DNA of 64,000 nucleotides from Methylorubrum sp. B1-46. Lineage in GTDB: Bacteria; Pseudomonadota; Alphaproteobacteria; Rhizobiales; Beijerinckiaceae. Shown one piece after another: positions 8,190 to 16,684 of the stretch (position 1 is the first letter of the stretch; each line of letters opens with the position of its first letter). The stretch is taken from positions 4,665,001-4,729,000 of the forward strand of contig NZ_CP088247.1 in the NCBI RefSeq assembly GCF_021117295.1, given 5' to 3'. The notes beneath the pieces were generated by a model. The model saw nothing but the letters and a program-made list of their open reading frames with translations, had not been told where the DNA came from and made no database searches. The position numbers were made by a program, and so were the translations under genes.

Positions 8190-10415
8190 TCAGAACCGCG
8201 CCGGATCGAGCTCGAAGGTCGGCGGCAGCGCCTCGAACCACTCGCTGTAATAGGGGTCGTACGGGATCTTCTCCGCCCAGCGGGCACGAAAGCGGGCCTG
8301 CTCGTCCTCTGCCACGGTCCGGGCCCGGTTGCGGCTCTCGTAATGATAGAGCTCGACCTCCGCGCAGTAGACGCTGCGCAGGCCCCGCTCGCGCAGGCGC
8401 AGGCAGAGATCGACGTCGTTGTAGTTGACGGCAAACTCCTCGTCGAAGCCCCGGATCGCCTCGAAATCGGCCCGCCGCACCATCACGCAGGCGCCCGTCA
8501 CCGCGAGGTAGTTGCGGTTGCCCGCGGTCGAGAAGAAGTGGCCGGGATCTTCCCGCGGATAGGAGCGGCGGGGATGGTCGGGGGTCGCGTCGATGACGGT
8601 GACGCCGACATGCTGCAACTCGCCGGTCTCGAACAGCAGCTTGGGACCGACCGCGCCGACGCCGGGAATCTGCAGCAGCGCCAGCATCGCCTCGATCCAG
8701 TCGGGGCTTATGATCTCGATGTCGTCGTTGAGGAAGATCAGGACCTCGCCGGTTGCCGCCCGCGCCCCGAGATTCATCTTGGCGGCGACGTTGAAATCCG
8801 GCTGGTCCCAGGTGACGGAGCGGGCTCCGAACCGCTCCAGTGCGGCCTTCGTCGCCGGGCGCAGATCGCCGTTGTCGACCGCGACGATCTCGATCGCCTC
8901 GTAGCGGCTGCGCTCGCGGATGCTGGCGAGGCAGGCGGCCAGGAGATCGACGGTGCGGCCGCGAACCTCGCTGTCGCGCCCGGCCGTCGGGATCACGATC
9001 GAGACGAGGGGACGCTCCCGCAGCGGCCGGCGCAGGTGGAAGCTGCCCGCAAACGCCGTGGGGCGCACGACATCGAGCCCACCGGTGCGCCGCGCCCGAT
9101 CCTCCAGCGCCCGAACGGCGGCGGCGACCACGTAGCCCTTGTTGTCCATGGCCTGGGCGGTCGAGCCGGGGATGGCCCGCCAGTGATAGAGCACCTGCGG
9201 CACATGATGCACGCGGGTCGCGTGCTCGGTGTAGCGCAGCACGAAGTCGTAATCCTGCGCGCCCTCGCATTCGGCCCGGAAGGCACCGATGCGGTCCACG
9301 ATGTCCCGCCGGTAGAGCGCCAGATGGGCCGTGTACATGCAGGCCTCCAGCGTCTCGGGCGACCAGTCCGGCTTGAAGAACGGCTCGTAGCGCTCGCCGT
9401 CCACCGTGATCTTGTCCTCGTCCGAGTAGAGGAAATCGATCTGCGGATCGGCGTTCAGGGCCTCGACGAGGGCGAAGAGCGCGTGCGGCGGGATCACGTC
9501 GTCGTGGTCGATCAGGGTGATCCAGTCGCCGGTGGCGAGCGCCAGGGCGTCGTTGCTCGCCCCGACGATGCGACCGTTCTTGGTCCGCCGGTGCAGGCGC
9601 ACCCGCGGCTCCTCCGCCGCCAGCGCGTCGAGCATCGGCGCAATATGCGGGGCGGTGGAGGCATCGTCGCAGAGGCACAGCTCCCAATCGGGATAGGCCT
9701 GCGCCCGGATGCTGGCGAGCGCCGCCTCCAGATAGGGCCGGGGCGTGTTGTAGACCGGCATGACGATGGAGATGCGCGGGCGCCGGCGAAAACCCGCGAT
9801 CGCCGCCCGCATCGCCTCCGGCGTGGGCAGGGCCGGGCGCTCGACCTGCGCGATCCAGGCGGCGTAGGAGGCCGCCGCCGGGCGCGGCCGGGCGCTGTTC
9901 CAGAACGCCCGCCACAGGGCGGCGGGCCGGCGGCTCCGGGCGAGGCGGGCGAGGCGGCCGAGAAGGGCGCCGGGCCCCCTCTCCTCCTCCGGCAGCCGCG
10001 CCACGAGCCGGCGGGCGACGGCGAGCGCGGCGGCGGGACCCGGCAGAGGCTCCAGCGTGGCCCGCGCGAGACGGAACCGGCCGCTCGCAGCGAGCGGATC
10101 GAGGCGCAGGCCCCGCACCCGGCGCGGCAGGTGCACGAGGTCGTCGATGCCGCCGTCCCGCATTTCCAGGCGGACGGCCTCCTCCTCGCGAAAACCCGAG
10201 CCGTCATCGACGTAGAGGAGCGGCACCGGCTTCGTCGCGCCCAACCCTTCGAGGTCGGCGCGGATACGCACCCATCCTCCCGTGAGCCGGAACGGAAACA
10301 GCCGCCCGCCGCGGGGATGGGTCAGCCGGAATTGCGGATCGGACCCGGTGGAGCGCCAGACGCCCTCCCCCTCCGGCTCGATCTGTCCCTTCGGCTCGAT
10401 GCGACACGCGATCAT
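8190..10415 (-). CDS. Glycosyltransferase with two GT-A (family 2) domains
   Basis: This 741-residue protein has three parts. Residues 1-210 form an unassigned N-terminal region. A first GT2 domain starts near residue 214 (PRISIVMPVYNTPRPYLEAA; metal-binding IDHDD; acceptor-site EGAQDYDF). A second GT2 domain starts near residue 475 (PLVSIVIPTAGRDSE; LNDDIEI; NYNDVDLCLRL). Two-domain proteins of this kind transfer successive sugars in surface polysaccharide or glycan synthesis from nucleotide sugars. No membrane segments are evident, so it probably works at the cytoplasmic face. It stands alone rather than in a polysaccharide cluster, and the sugar is unknown. The start is the most upstream ATG and has no clear ribosome binding site. 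Confidence 0.9.
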   Translation of the reverse strand: MIACRIEPKGQIEPEGEGVWRSTGSDPQFRLTHPRGGRLFPFRLTGGWVRIRADLEGLGATKPVPLLYVDDGSGFREEEAVRLEMRDGGIDDLVHLPRRVRGLRLDPLAASGRFRLARATLEPLPGPAAALAVARRLVARLPEEERGPGALLGRLARLARSRRPAALWRAFWNSARPRPAAASYAAWIAQVERPALPTPEAMRAAIAGFRRRPRISIVMPVYNTPRPYLEAALASIRAQAYPDWELCLCDDASTAPHIAPMLDALAAEEPRVRLHRRTKNGRIVGASNDALALATGDWITLIDHDDVIPPHALFALVEALNADPQIDFLYSDEDKITVDGERYEPFFKPDWSPETLEACMYTAHLALYRRDIVDRIGAFRAECEGAQDYDFVLRYTEHATRVHHVPQVLYHWRAIPGSTAQAMDNKGYVVAAAVRALEDRARRTGGLDVVRPTAFAGSFHLRRPLRERPLVSIVIPTAGRDSEVRGRTVDLLAACLASIRERSRYEAIEIVAVDNGDLRPATKAALERFGARSVTWDQPDFNVAAKMNLGARAATGEVLIFLNDDIEIISPDWIEAMLALLQIPGVGAVGPKLLFETGELQHVGVTVIDATPDHPRRSYPREDPGHFFSTAGNRNYLAVTGACVMVRRADFEAIRGFDEEFAVNYNDVDLCLRLRERGLRSVYCAEVELYHYESRNRARTVAEDEQARFRARWAEKIPYDPYYSEWFEALPPTFELDPARF

Positions 10416-10426
10416 GAGGCAACGCG

Positions 10427-10512
10427 TTAGAGCGCATTCCGACGAAGTGGCAACCGGGTCGTCGCAAGAATGCGGTTCCTCGCAAGAATGCGCGCCACAA
10501 CAAGGATCTAGC
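10427..10512. repeat. Intergenic repeat beginning TTAGAGCGCATTCCGACGAA, with internal duplication
   Basis: This element fills the gap between the start of the glycosyltransferase gene and the end of the cupin gene. It contains TCGCAAGAATGCG twice (10462-10474 and 10480-10492, an 18-bp period) and GCGCATTC, the complement of GAATGCGC. It ends in GGATCTAGCGC, and the cupin stop codon (TAG on the minus strand) lies inside this end. Its look is that of dispersed Methylobacterium intergenic repeats. A genome-wide copy count is needed to confirm that. Confidence 0.5.
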
Positions 10513-10834
10513 GCGGCGCGCAGTGGACCGCGAGCCAGATCGTCGGATTGGCCGTGCGCTCGACGCGGTGCCGGCGGTGGGCCGGGATCAGCAGGTGGTC
10601 GCCCGCCGTGAGACGCCGCGGCGCGGGCTCGTCAGCGAAGCGGAGGTCGGCGCTGCCCTGAAGCACCGCCACCCATTCGTCCCCGTCCTGATCGTACCAG
10701 AAGCCCGGCGGGCTCGCTTGACCGGCCGAGAGGATGCGCTCGACCCGCAGGCCGGGCCGCGCGAGCAGCGTCTCGAAGATCTCTTCATCCGCCTGCGCCG
10801 GCAGGCCGGCGAACAGGTTGGGGCAAGCGGTCAT
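10508..10834 (-). CDS. Cupin domain protein
   Basis: This 108-residue single-cupin protein has the right length for the small cupin group. The start MTACPNLFAGLPAQADEEIF is at 10834; the frame continues upstream but reads as non-coding. Cupin motif 1 shows as YDQDGDEWVAVLQGSADLRF, with an acidic residue where many cupins carry a second metal-binding His, and motif 2 as LTAGDHLLIPAHRRHRVERT. WYDQDGDEWV-type proteins are common in proteobacteria and of unknown substrate. The first metal-binding motif is reduced (D/E rather than His-x-His), so metal binding is uncertain. It is divergent from the small frame ahead of pcm. Confidence 0.85.
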   Translation of the reverse strand: MTACPNLFAGLPAQADEEIFETLLARPGLRVERILSAGQASPPGFWYDQDGDEWVAVLQGSADLRFADEPAPRRLTAGDHLLIPAHRRHRVERTANPTIWLAVHCAPR

Positions 10835-10967
10835 GCGCAGGGTTCTCCTCGGGATGCAGGGAGCGGCCCGGATCGGGAACCGGATCCGGTATGCCACCGG
10901 GCCGTCCTCTCGGCGTTGATTCCGGGAAGGCGGCGCGCCCGGCACCGCCGCAGCTTGCGATGGATCG

Positions 10968-11117
10968 ATGCCCGAGACCAAACCCGCCCCGCTTCCGCCG
11001 GCCGACGAGGATGCCGGCCTGCCGACGCCGCCGAGCCCCGGCCGTCTGCCGCCGCCGACCCTGCCTCCCGCCGACGATTCGTCCGACGACCGGACGGTCG
11101 GCGCCGGCACGGAGTGA
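10968..11117 (+). CDS. Possible proline-rich small protein upstream of pcm
   Basis: This 49-residue frame runs from ATG 10968 to TGA 11115-11117, ending 4 bp before the GTG start of pcm. About a third of the residues are proline (PAPLPPADEDAG, LPPPTLPPADDSS). A GATGGATCG stretch precedes the ATG, and the ribosome binding site is weak. It could be a real leader peptide translationally coupled to pcm, or chance in GC-rich DNA. I do not recognise a family. Confidence 0.3.
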   Translation: MPETKPAPLPPADEDAGLPTPPSPGRLPPPTLPPADDSSDDRTVGAGTE

Positions 11118-11121
11118 GGCG

Positions 11122-11766
11122 GTGCCGGACGAGGCCCGCGCCCGGATGGTCGAGACGCAGTTGATCGCCCGCGGCATCCGCGATGCCGCCGTCCTCGACG
11201 CGATGGGAAATGTGGCGCGCGAGGCCTTCGTGCCGCCCGATGGCGCGGCAGAGGCCTACAGCGACGGGCCGCTGCCGATCGGTGCGGGGCAGACGATCTC
11301 CCAGCCCTACATCGCCGCCCTGATGATCGAGGCGCTGGCGCTGCGCCCCGGCGAGCGGGTGCTCGAGGTCGGGGCCGGTTGCGGCTACACGGCCGCCGTG
11401 CTGTCGCGGATGGGGGCGCAGGTCTACGCCGTCGAGCGCCAGGCGGCTCTGGCCGAGACGACGCGCGCCCGTCTTGCCGCCCTCGGTTTCGCCTGTGTGC
11501 GCCTGCGCGTCGGCGATGGCGGGGCGGGCTGGCCGGAAGCCGCGCCCTTCGACGCGATCCTCGTCTCCGCGGCGGGCCCCGCGATCCCGGAGGCGCTCAA
11601 ATCCCAGCTCAAACAGGCGGGCCGCCTCGTCATCCCGGTCGGCCCGCCCGGCGGCCAGACGCTGCTGCGGCTGACCCGGCGCGGGCCGGACCGGTTCGAG
11701 AGCACCGATTTCGGCCCGGTCTCCTTCGTGCCGCTGCTGCGGGGCGTGGCGGCAGAGAGCCGGTGA
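11122..11766 (+). CDS. pcm: Protein-L-isoaspartate O-methyltransferase
   Basis: This is a 214-residue protein when read from GTG 11122, the usual family length; ATG 11146 is an alternative. The sequence shows ARMVETQLIARGIRDAAVLD, the active-site loop GAGQTISQPYIAALM and the SAM-binding motif VLEVGAGCGYTAAVLSRMG. The enzyme methylates isoaspartyl residues in aged proteins so that they can revert to aspartate, using SAM in the cytoplasm. It lies just upstream of the heat-shock gene, which fits a protein-repair theme, although the two are 233 bp apart and probably separately controlled. Confidence 0.93.
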   Translation: MPDEARARMVETQLIARGIRDAAVLDAMGNVAREAFVPPDGAAEAYSDGPLPIGAGQTISQPYIAALMIEALALRPGERVLEVGAGCGYTAAVLSRMGAQVYAVERQAALAETTRARLAALGFACVRLRVGDGGAGWPEAAPFDAILVSAAGPAIPEALKSQLKQAGRLVIPVGPPGGQTLLRLTRRGPDRFESTDFGPVSFVPLLRGVAAESR

Positions 11767-11912
11767 GGCGGTCCCGCCCGTCATGACGGCATCCGGTCAG
11801 GGCAACGACCTCCCGCCTCGGGCCGGGACGGCAACCGAGCGCTCTCGTATCGAGATCCGCGAAAAGATGTCAGAAGCCCGGAACCCGGCCCAAGCCAGCG
11901 CGTTACGCGCGT

Positions 11913-11999
11913 GCGAGGCCCTGACGGGCTCGCGGGTTGGGCGCCGGATAGGGTGTCCGGCGGCCCTCGTCATCACGTTGCTCCAAGGAGGATGTGGTC
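11913..11999 (+). promoter_or_regulatory. Putative ROSE-type RNA thermometer in the hsp20 5' leader
   Basis: Three stem-loops can be drawn just ahead of the hsp20 start. Stem 1 is GCGAGGCCC/GGGCTCGC (11913-11933). Stem 2 is GCCGGA/TCCGGC (11943-11961). A terminal stem (about 11976-11995) pairs TTGCTC with the ribosome binding site AAGGAGGA. The segment TTGCT matches the conserved U-(U/C)-G-C-U of ROSE thermometers, where a G-G contact and a U-rich pair make the anti-Shine-Dalgarno helix heat-labile. ROSE elements are known ahead of hsp20 genes in rhizobia and their relatives. Folding by eye only; a covariance search would decide. Confidence 0.62.
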
Positions 12000-12485
12000 A
12001 TGAGAACCTTCGACTTCGCTCCCCTCTACCGCTCCACCGTCGGCTTCGACCGGCTGTTCTCCGGGCTCGACCAGGCCGAGACCTCGGCCGCGTGGCCGCC
12101 CTACGACATCGAGAAGCTGACCGAGGACGCCTACCGCATCACCATGGCGGTGGCCGGCTTCGCGCAGGACGAGATCGAGCTGACCCAGCACGACACCACG
12201 CTCCTCGTCCTGGGCCAGAAGAAGGGCCAGGAGCGTGAGCGGGAATTCCTGCATCGCGGCATCGCCGGGCGCACGTTCCGCCAGAGCTTCAACCTCGCCC
12301 AGCACGTCAGGGTCACGGGCGCCAGCCTGGAGAACGGCCTGCTGACGGTCGAGCTGAAGCGTGAGGTGCCGGAGGCGCTCAAGCCCCGCCGGATCGCCAT
12401 CGGCGGCGCGCAGACCGCCGTCGGGCAGGACAACGCGCCGAATGAGACGGCGGCGCAGGTCGCGGATCGCTCCAAGGCCGCCTGA
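12000..12485 (+). CDS. Small heat-shock protein, Hsp20/alpha-crystallin family
   Basis: This 161-residue protein starts at ATG 12000, 8 bp after AGGAGG; GTG at 11994 is in frame but too close to the binding site. The N-terminus MRTFDFAPLYRSTVGFDRLF is typical of class A rhizobial/E. coli IbpA-like proteins. The alpha-crystallin domain follows (PPYDIEKLTEDAYRITMAVA through the A-x-x-x-n-G-L motif, here ASLENGLLTVEL). The C-terminal PRRIAIG holds the I-x-I/V-like anchor. It binds unfolding proteins and keeps them refoldable. The leader carries a putative ROSE thermometer, so translation should rise with temperature. The next gene begins 104 bp downstream and may be on the same transcript. Confidence 0.93.
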   Translation: MRTFDFAPLYRSTVGFDRLFSGLDQAETSAAWPPYDIEKLTEDAYRITMAVAGFAQDEIELTQHDTTLLVLGQKKGQEREREFLHRGIAGRTFRQSFNLAQHVRVTGASLENGLLTVELKREVPEALKPRRIAIGGAQTAVGQDNAPNETAAQVADRSKAA

Positions 12486-12589
12486 CCCGACGCGCGAACC
12501 ACAGCACGAGCCGGCCTCCCCGGGAGCCTGCGCTTTCCGGGGATCGCTTCCTTTTCGCACGCCACTCCGTGCCTTCAGGGAGATGACCC

Positions 12590-13114
12590 GTGACGATGAT
12601 CGAGACGTTTTCGCACCATTCCGGCCCCATGAACCCGGCTGGCATGAACTCGGCTGGCATGAACTCGGCTGGAACGCCGGCTGCCTCGTTCGACGCGTGG
12701 CAGGCGCTCGTCGCCCCCGGCGACGTGTTCCGCCATCCGCGCGAGGTGCTGGCCCACCCGCTCCTGTCCCGTGCGGACAAGCGGGCGATCCTGGCCTCCT
12801 GGGCCTCCGATGCCTGCGCCCTGGAGAACGCGCCCGCGCTGCGATGCCTCGCCGGTTGCCGGGCCGAGCCGGTGCCGGTCGATGCCGTCCTCGCCGCGCT
12901 CGGCACCCTCGACCCGGAGCGTTCCCCGGCAAAGGCGGTCTCGCCGGGCGGCCGGGCCCTGCCCCGGCGGGCGCGGCGATCGTCGAACCTGCACCGATTC
13001 CTTCGCCGCCGCCGGAACGACGACGACGATCCGCCCCCCTGCCCGGCGGCGGCCATGCCGCGTCCGCGGACGCCGCCGAGCGGTGCGGCCCTGGCGGTCG
13101 GCATCCCGGCCTGA
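12590..13114 (+). CDS. Conserved protein of unknown function downstream of hsp20
   Basis: This 174-residue protein opens with GTG (12590) after AGGGAG. The centre, FRHPREVLAHPLLSRADKRA followed by ILASWASDACALENAPALR, resembles a family I recall from alphaproteobacteria that has no assigned role and often lies near stress genes. The N-terminus carries a perfect or near-perfect 15-bp repeat three times (12629-12673), giving MNPAG-MNSAG-MNSAG. The C-terminal third is Arg/Pro-rich and looks disordered. It may be co-expressed with hsp20. The function is unknown. Confidence 0.72.
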   Translation: MTMIETFSHHSGPMNPAGMNSAGMNSAGTPAASFDAWQALVAPGDVFRHPREVLAHPLLSRADKRAILASWASDACALENAPALRCLAGCRAEPVPVDAVLAALGTLDPERSPAKAVSPGGRALPRRARRSSNLHRFLRRRRNDDDDPPPCPAAAMPRPRTPPSGAALAVGIPA

Positions 13115-13139
13115 TGCGCGGTGGCGCCCCGCCTGAGCC

Positions 13140-15113
13140 TTACCGGCGGCCGAACAGCCGCTCGATATCGGCGAGCCCGAGCGTGACGAAGGTCGGGCGG
13201 CCGTGGTTGCACGAGCCGGAGAGCGGCGTCGCCTCCATCTCGCGCAGGAGCGCGTTCATCTCCTCGGGCTTGAGGCGGCGGCCGGCGCGGATCGAGCCGT
13301 GGCAGCTCATTCGCGACAGGATCGCGTCGAGGCGCCGGCTCACCGGGTCGGGATCGCCCGCGCCGGCCGGGCCGCCCTCCTCGACGCCGCTGGCTTCGAG
13401 TGCGTCGAGCACGTCGAGCACGAGCCCCTTCACCGAGCCGCCCGCGAGCGCCGAGGGCACGGCGCGTACCAGCACCGCCCCAGGGCCGAACGCTTCCAGG
13501 GTGAGACCCAGCCGTTCCAGATCGGGGGCGGCCTCGACGAGGCGGTCGGCCTCCTCGGGCGCCATCTCGACCACGTCGGGGATCAGCAGCCCCTGGGCGA
13601 GCACGCCGCCGCCGGCCCGCTCGCGCTTCAGCCGCTCGTAGACGAGCCGCTCGTGGGCGGCGTGCTGATCGACCAGCACGATGCCGTCGCGGGTCTGAGC
13701 GAGGATGTAGGTCTCGTGGATCTGCGCGCGGGCGGCGCCTAGCGGATGCGCGTCGGGATGGGCCTCGACTTCCGGGGCCGCTTCCGGCTCGGGCCGCAGG
13801 TCGGCGCCCGGCGGGGCGAGGTCGGCGGCGAACAGCGCCTGCGGCGTCTCGGCGAAACCCGTTCGCCCCGCGTCGAAATCCGGACGCGGCGCCGCTCGGT
13901 AGCCCGCGGGCGCGGCCACCGAGGGGCCGGAGAACAGGCGGCTGGCCGGGCGCGGGCTCAGGGAGCTCGCGGCAGAGGCGCCCGAATGCACGGCGAACCG
14001 GCCCGCCGCCATCGGCGGAGCGCTCCCGCCGGCGCGAAGCGCGTCCAGAGCCGCATGGGTGCCCGTGCTGGACGAGCGGGCGCCGGCCCGGCGCAGTGCC
14101 TCGTGGATCGCGCTGACGATCAGCGCCCGCACCAGCCCCGGCTCGCGGAAGCGCAGCTCGGTCTTGGCCGGATGCACGTTCACGTCGACGAGGGCGGGAT
14201 CGCAGGTGAGCGCGAGCGCCAGCACCGGATGCCGGTCGGAACTCATCGTGTCGGCATAGGCCCCGCGCACGGCGCCGAGCAGCAGCCGGTCACGGACCGG
14301 GCGCCCGTTGACGACGAAGTGGATGTGGTTGGCCGCCCCGCGGTGGAAGGTCGGCAGGCCGACATGGCCGGCGAGCGCGAACCCCTCGCGGGCCATGTCG
14401 ACGGGCACGGAATTGCCGGGAAAGTCCGGCCCCAGCACCGCGCCGAGCCGGCGCAGCAGCGCCGCCGGACCCGGCTCGCTCTCGGCGGGGAACACCAGCG
14501 GGTTGCCGCTCTCGGTGCGGAGCGTGAAGCGGATCTGCGGCTGCGCCACCGCGAGCCGGCGCAGGATCTCGGCGACGGCGGCGGTCTCGGCCCGGTCGGA
14601 TTTGAGGAATTTCAGCCGGGCCGGGGTCGCGGCGAAGAGTTCGGTGACTTCGATCCGGGTGCCGCGGGTCGCGGGCGCCGGGCGCACCGGGCCCTTGGTG
14701 CCGGAATCGATCGTCAGGCTCACCCCCTCCCCCTCGGCGGTGCGCGACGTGAGGGTGAGCCGCGAGACCGCGCCGATCGAGGGCAGGGCCTCGCCGCGAA
14801 AGCCGAGCGAGCCGATCCGGGTGAGATCGCCGTCGGGCAGCTTCGAGGTGGCATGGCGCTCGACCGCGAGCGCCAAGTCGTCGGCCCCCATGCCGATCCC
14901 GTCATCGATGACGCGGATCAGGCGGCGCCCGCCGCCCTCGATCGCCACCTCGATGCTGCGCGCACCGGCATCGATCGCGTTCTCGACCAGCTCCTTGACC
15001 GCGGAGGCCGGCCGCTCGACCACCTCGCCCGCGGCGATGCGGTCGACTAGGATCGGGTCGAGGCGGCGGACTGCGGCACGCGGCGGATCGCGGAAATCGG
15101 GGGCGGCGGACAT
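13140..15113 (-). CDS. mutL: DNA mismatch repair protein MutL, endonuclease type
   Basis: This 657-residue protein starts MSAAPDFRDPPRAAVRRLDP (15113); in-frame sequence further upstream is not MutL-like. The GHKL ATPase motifs are clear: VVERPASAVKELVENAIDAG, DDGIGM and GFRGEALPSIG. The C-terminal domain keeps VDQHAAHERLVYERLK near residue 478, which satisfies the nicking-endonuclease motif DQHA-x2-E-x4-E found in MutL of bacteria that lack MutH. CHGSIRAGRRL and CNHGRPT, two further metal-site motifs, are present. MutL links MutS mismatch recognition to strand incision. It is 70 bp from the acyl-CoA dehydrogenase gene on the same strand. Confidence 0.96.
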   Translation of the reverse strand: MSAAPDFRDPPRAAVRRLDPILVDRIAAGEVVERPASAVKELVENAIDAGARSIEVAIEGGGRRLIRVIDDGIGMGADDLALAVERHATSKLPDGDLTRIGSLGFRGEALPSIGAVSRLTLTSRTAEGEGVSLTIDSGTKGPVRPAPATRGTRIEVTELFAATPARLKFLKSDRAETAAVAEILRRLAVAQPQIRFTLRTESGNPLVFPAESEPGPAALLRRLGAVLGPDFPGNSVPVDMAREGFALAGHVGLPTFHRGAANHIHFVVNGRPVRDRLLLGAVRGAYADTMSSDRHPVLALALTCDPALVDVNVHPAKTELRFREPGLVRALIVSAIHEALRRAGARSSSTGTHAALDALRAGGSAPPMAAGRFAVHSGASAASSLSPRPASRLFSGPSVAAPAGYRAAPRPDFDAGRTGFAETPQALFAADLAPPGADLRPEPEAAPEVEAHPDAHPLGAARAQIHETYILAQTRDGIVLVDQHAAHERLVYERLKRERAGGGVLAQGLLIPDVVEMAPEEADRLVEAAPDLERLGLTLEAFGPGAVLVRAVPSALAGGSVKGLVLDVLDALEASGVEEGGPAGAGDPDPVSRRLDAILSRMSCHGSIRAGRRLKPEEMNALLREMEATPLSGSCNHGRPTFVTLGLADIERLFGRR

Positions 15114-15183
15114 GACGGGCGAAATATAGGAGGTCCAAGAACCGCCCGATAGCGAGCGGTCGCCGGTATCCTCACCTCTGACC

Positions 15184-16425
15184 TCATCCCCGCGGCAGCA
15201 TCCGGTCGCTGATGATGCGGCGCTGGATCTCGCTGGTGCCCTCGAAAATCGTGGTGAGGCGGGCATCGCGCCAGTAGCGCTCGATTCGCCGCTCGGTGGT
15301 GTAGCCGTTGCCGCCGTGGAGCTGCATCGCTTGGTTCGTCACCCGAACCGCCATCTCGGTGGCGAGCAGCTTCACCGCCGCCGACTCGCTCTCGGCGGGC
15401 AGGCCCTCGTCGAGGAGGTGGGCGACCTGCTGCCAGTAGGCGCGGGCCTGGGCCACCTCGGCCGCGATGTCGGCGAGCGCGAAGCGCAGGGCCTGGAACT
15501 GGCCGATCGGCTGGCCGAACTGCTCGCGCTCTTGCAGGTAGGCGGTGCAATCTTCGACCGCAGCCCGCGCCACGCCGACGGCCCGCGCCGCGGTGTGGAC
15601 GCGGGCGATGTTGAGGCCGCGTTGCACCGAGGCGAAGCCGCCGGAATCGGCGTCCGCCCCCTCGTCGCCGTAGAGGCCGGTGAGCCGGTCGCGCTCGGGC
15701 ACCCGAACGCCGTCGAGGCTCAGCTCGAAGGTGAGGAAGCCGTGGTAGCCGATCTTGTCGATGACCGTGCCCGTCACCCCCGGCGGGAAGGTGCCGGGCT
15801 CCTTGACGACGAGGAAGGGCTCAAGCCCGGCCGAGCGCGGCTCGCCGGGTTCGGGATCGCGCACGCGGGCCAGCACCTCGATGAAGTCGGCCCCTTGCGC
15901 GAAGCCGGCCCAGCGCTTGGTGCCCGTGAGCACCCATTCGTCGCCCTCGCGCACGGCGCGGGTCTGCACCCCGGCGAGATCCGAGCCGGCCGTGGGTTCG
16001 GACAGCGCGATCGAGCCGATCCATCGGCCCTTGGCGGATTTGGCGAGCAGGGCCCGGCGGCGCTCCTCGTCGAGGGTCTGCGTGCCGAGACCCTGGCCGC
16101 GGGCCAGGATCGAGCCGGTCGAGAGCCAGGCGCGGGCGAGTTCCTCGGAGACGAGGCAGTACTCGAACACGCCGAGCCCCATCCCGCCGTACTCGGCAGG
16201 AATGGTGATGCCGAACCAGCCCTTCCCCGCCATCGCGTCGATGAGCGAGCGGGGCATCTCGCCTTTCTGCGGGTCCAGTTCATCGGCGATGGGCAGGATC
16301 ACGTCGCGGGCAAACGCCCTTGCCTCCGCCTGAAGGGCGGCGCGCCTGTCCGTGCGCCAGGGCGAGAGCAGCTCCGGCGGGCGCGGCGCCTTGAAGTCCG
16401 GCTTCCCAGAATCGGGCTTGGCCAT
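15184..16425 (-). CDS. Acyl-CoA dehydrogenase family flavoprotein
   Basis: This 413-residue protein starts MAKPDSGKPDFKAPRPPELL (16425) just after GGAGGAACC. The order of parts is the usual one: an N-terminal helical domain, a middle beta domain with WIGSIALSEPTAGSDLAGVQ, and a C-terminal helical domain with REQFGQPIGQFQALRFALAD, QLHGGNGYTTE and IFEGTSEIQRRIISDRMLP. The IFEGTSEIQR segment holds the catalytic-base position of many acyl-CoA dehydrogenases. It oxidises an acyl-CoA with FAD and passes electrons to ETF. The chain length or branched substrate cannot be read from sequence. The long N-terminal extension suggested by an open frame is rejected. Confidence 0.93.
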   Translation of the reverse strand: MAKPDSGKPDFKAPRPPELLSPWRTDRRAALQAEARAFARDVILPIADELDPQKGEMPRSLIDAMAGKGWFGITIPAEYGGMGLGVFEYCLVSEELARAWLSTGSILARGQGLGTQTLDEERRRALLAKSAKGRWIGSIALSEPTAGSDLAGVQTRAVREGDEWVLTGTKRWAGFAQGADFIEVLARVRDPEPGEPRSAGLEPFLVVKEPGTFPPGVTGTVIDKIGYHGFLTFELSLDGVRVPERDRLTGLYGDEGADADSGGFASVQRGLNIARVHTAARAVGVARAAVEDCTAYLQEREQFGQPIGQFQALRFALADIAAEVAQARAYWQQVAHLLDEGLPAESESAAVKLLATEMAVRVTNQAMQLHGGNGYTTERRIERYWRDARLTTIFEGTSEIQRRIISDRMLPRG

Positions 16426-16684
16426 GGTTCCTCCGCGTCTTTTGTTGTCGTTCGTGCGAGCCGAACGCTCAAGCTGGCAAAACGTTCGCGCGGGGCGCTG
16501 CGGAGGGGGCTGATCCGCCTCCGACCGGACGGCCTCGATGAGGATGGCGGGGCCATCGGCGCATGGCCGAGCCGCCACAGCGCGACGCGCCTGCTCTCGC
16601 CGAACCGGCGGCCCCTTCGCCGGAATGGGCCGTGGGCGGCGGACACTCTTGCGCTGAGGCCCGCCCGCCCCCAGAACGCCGCCC

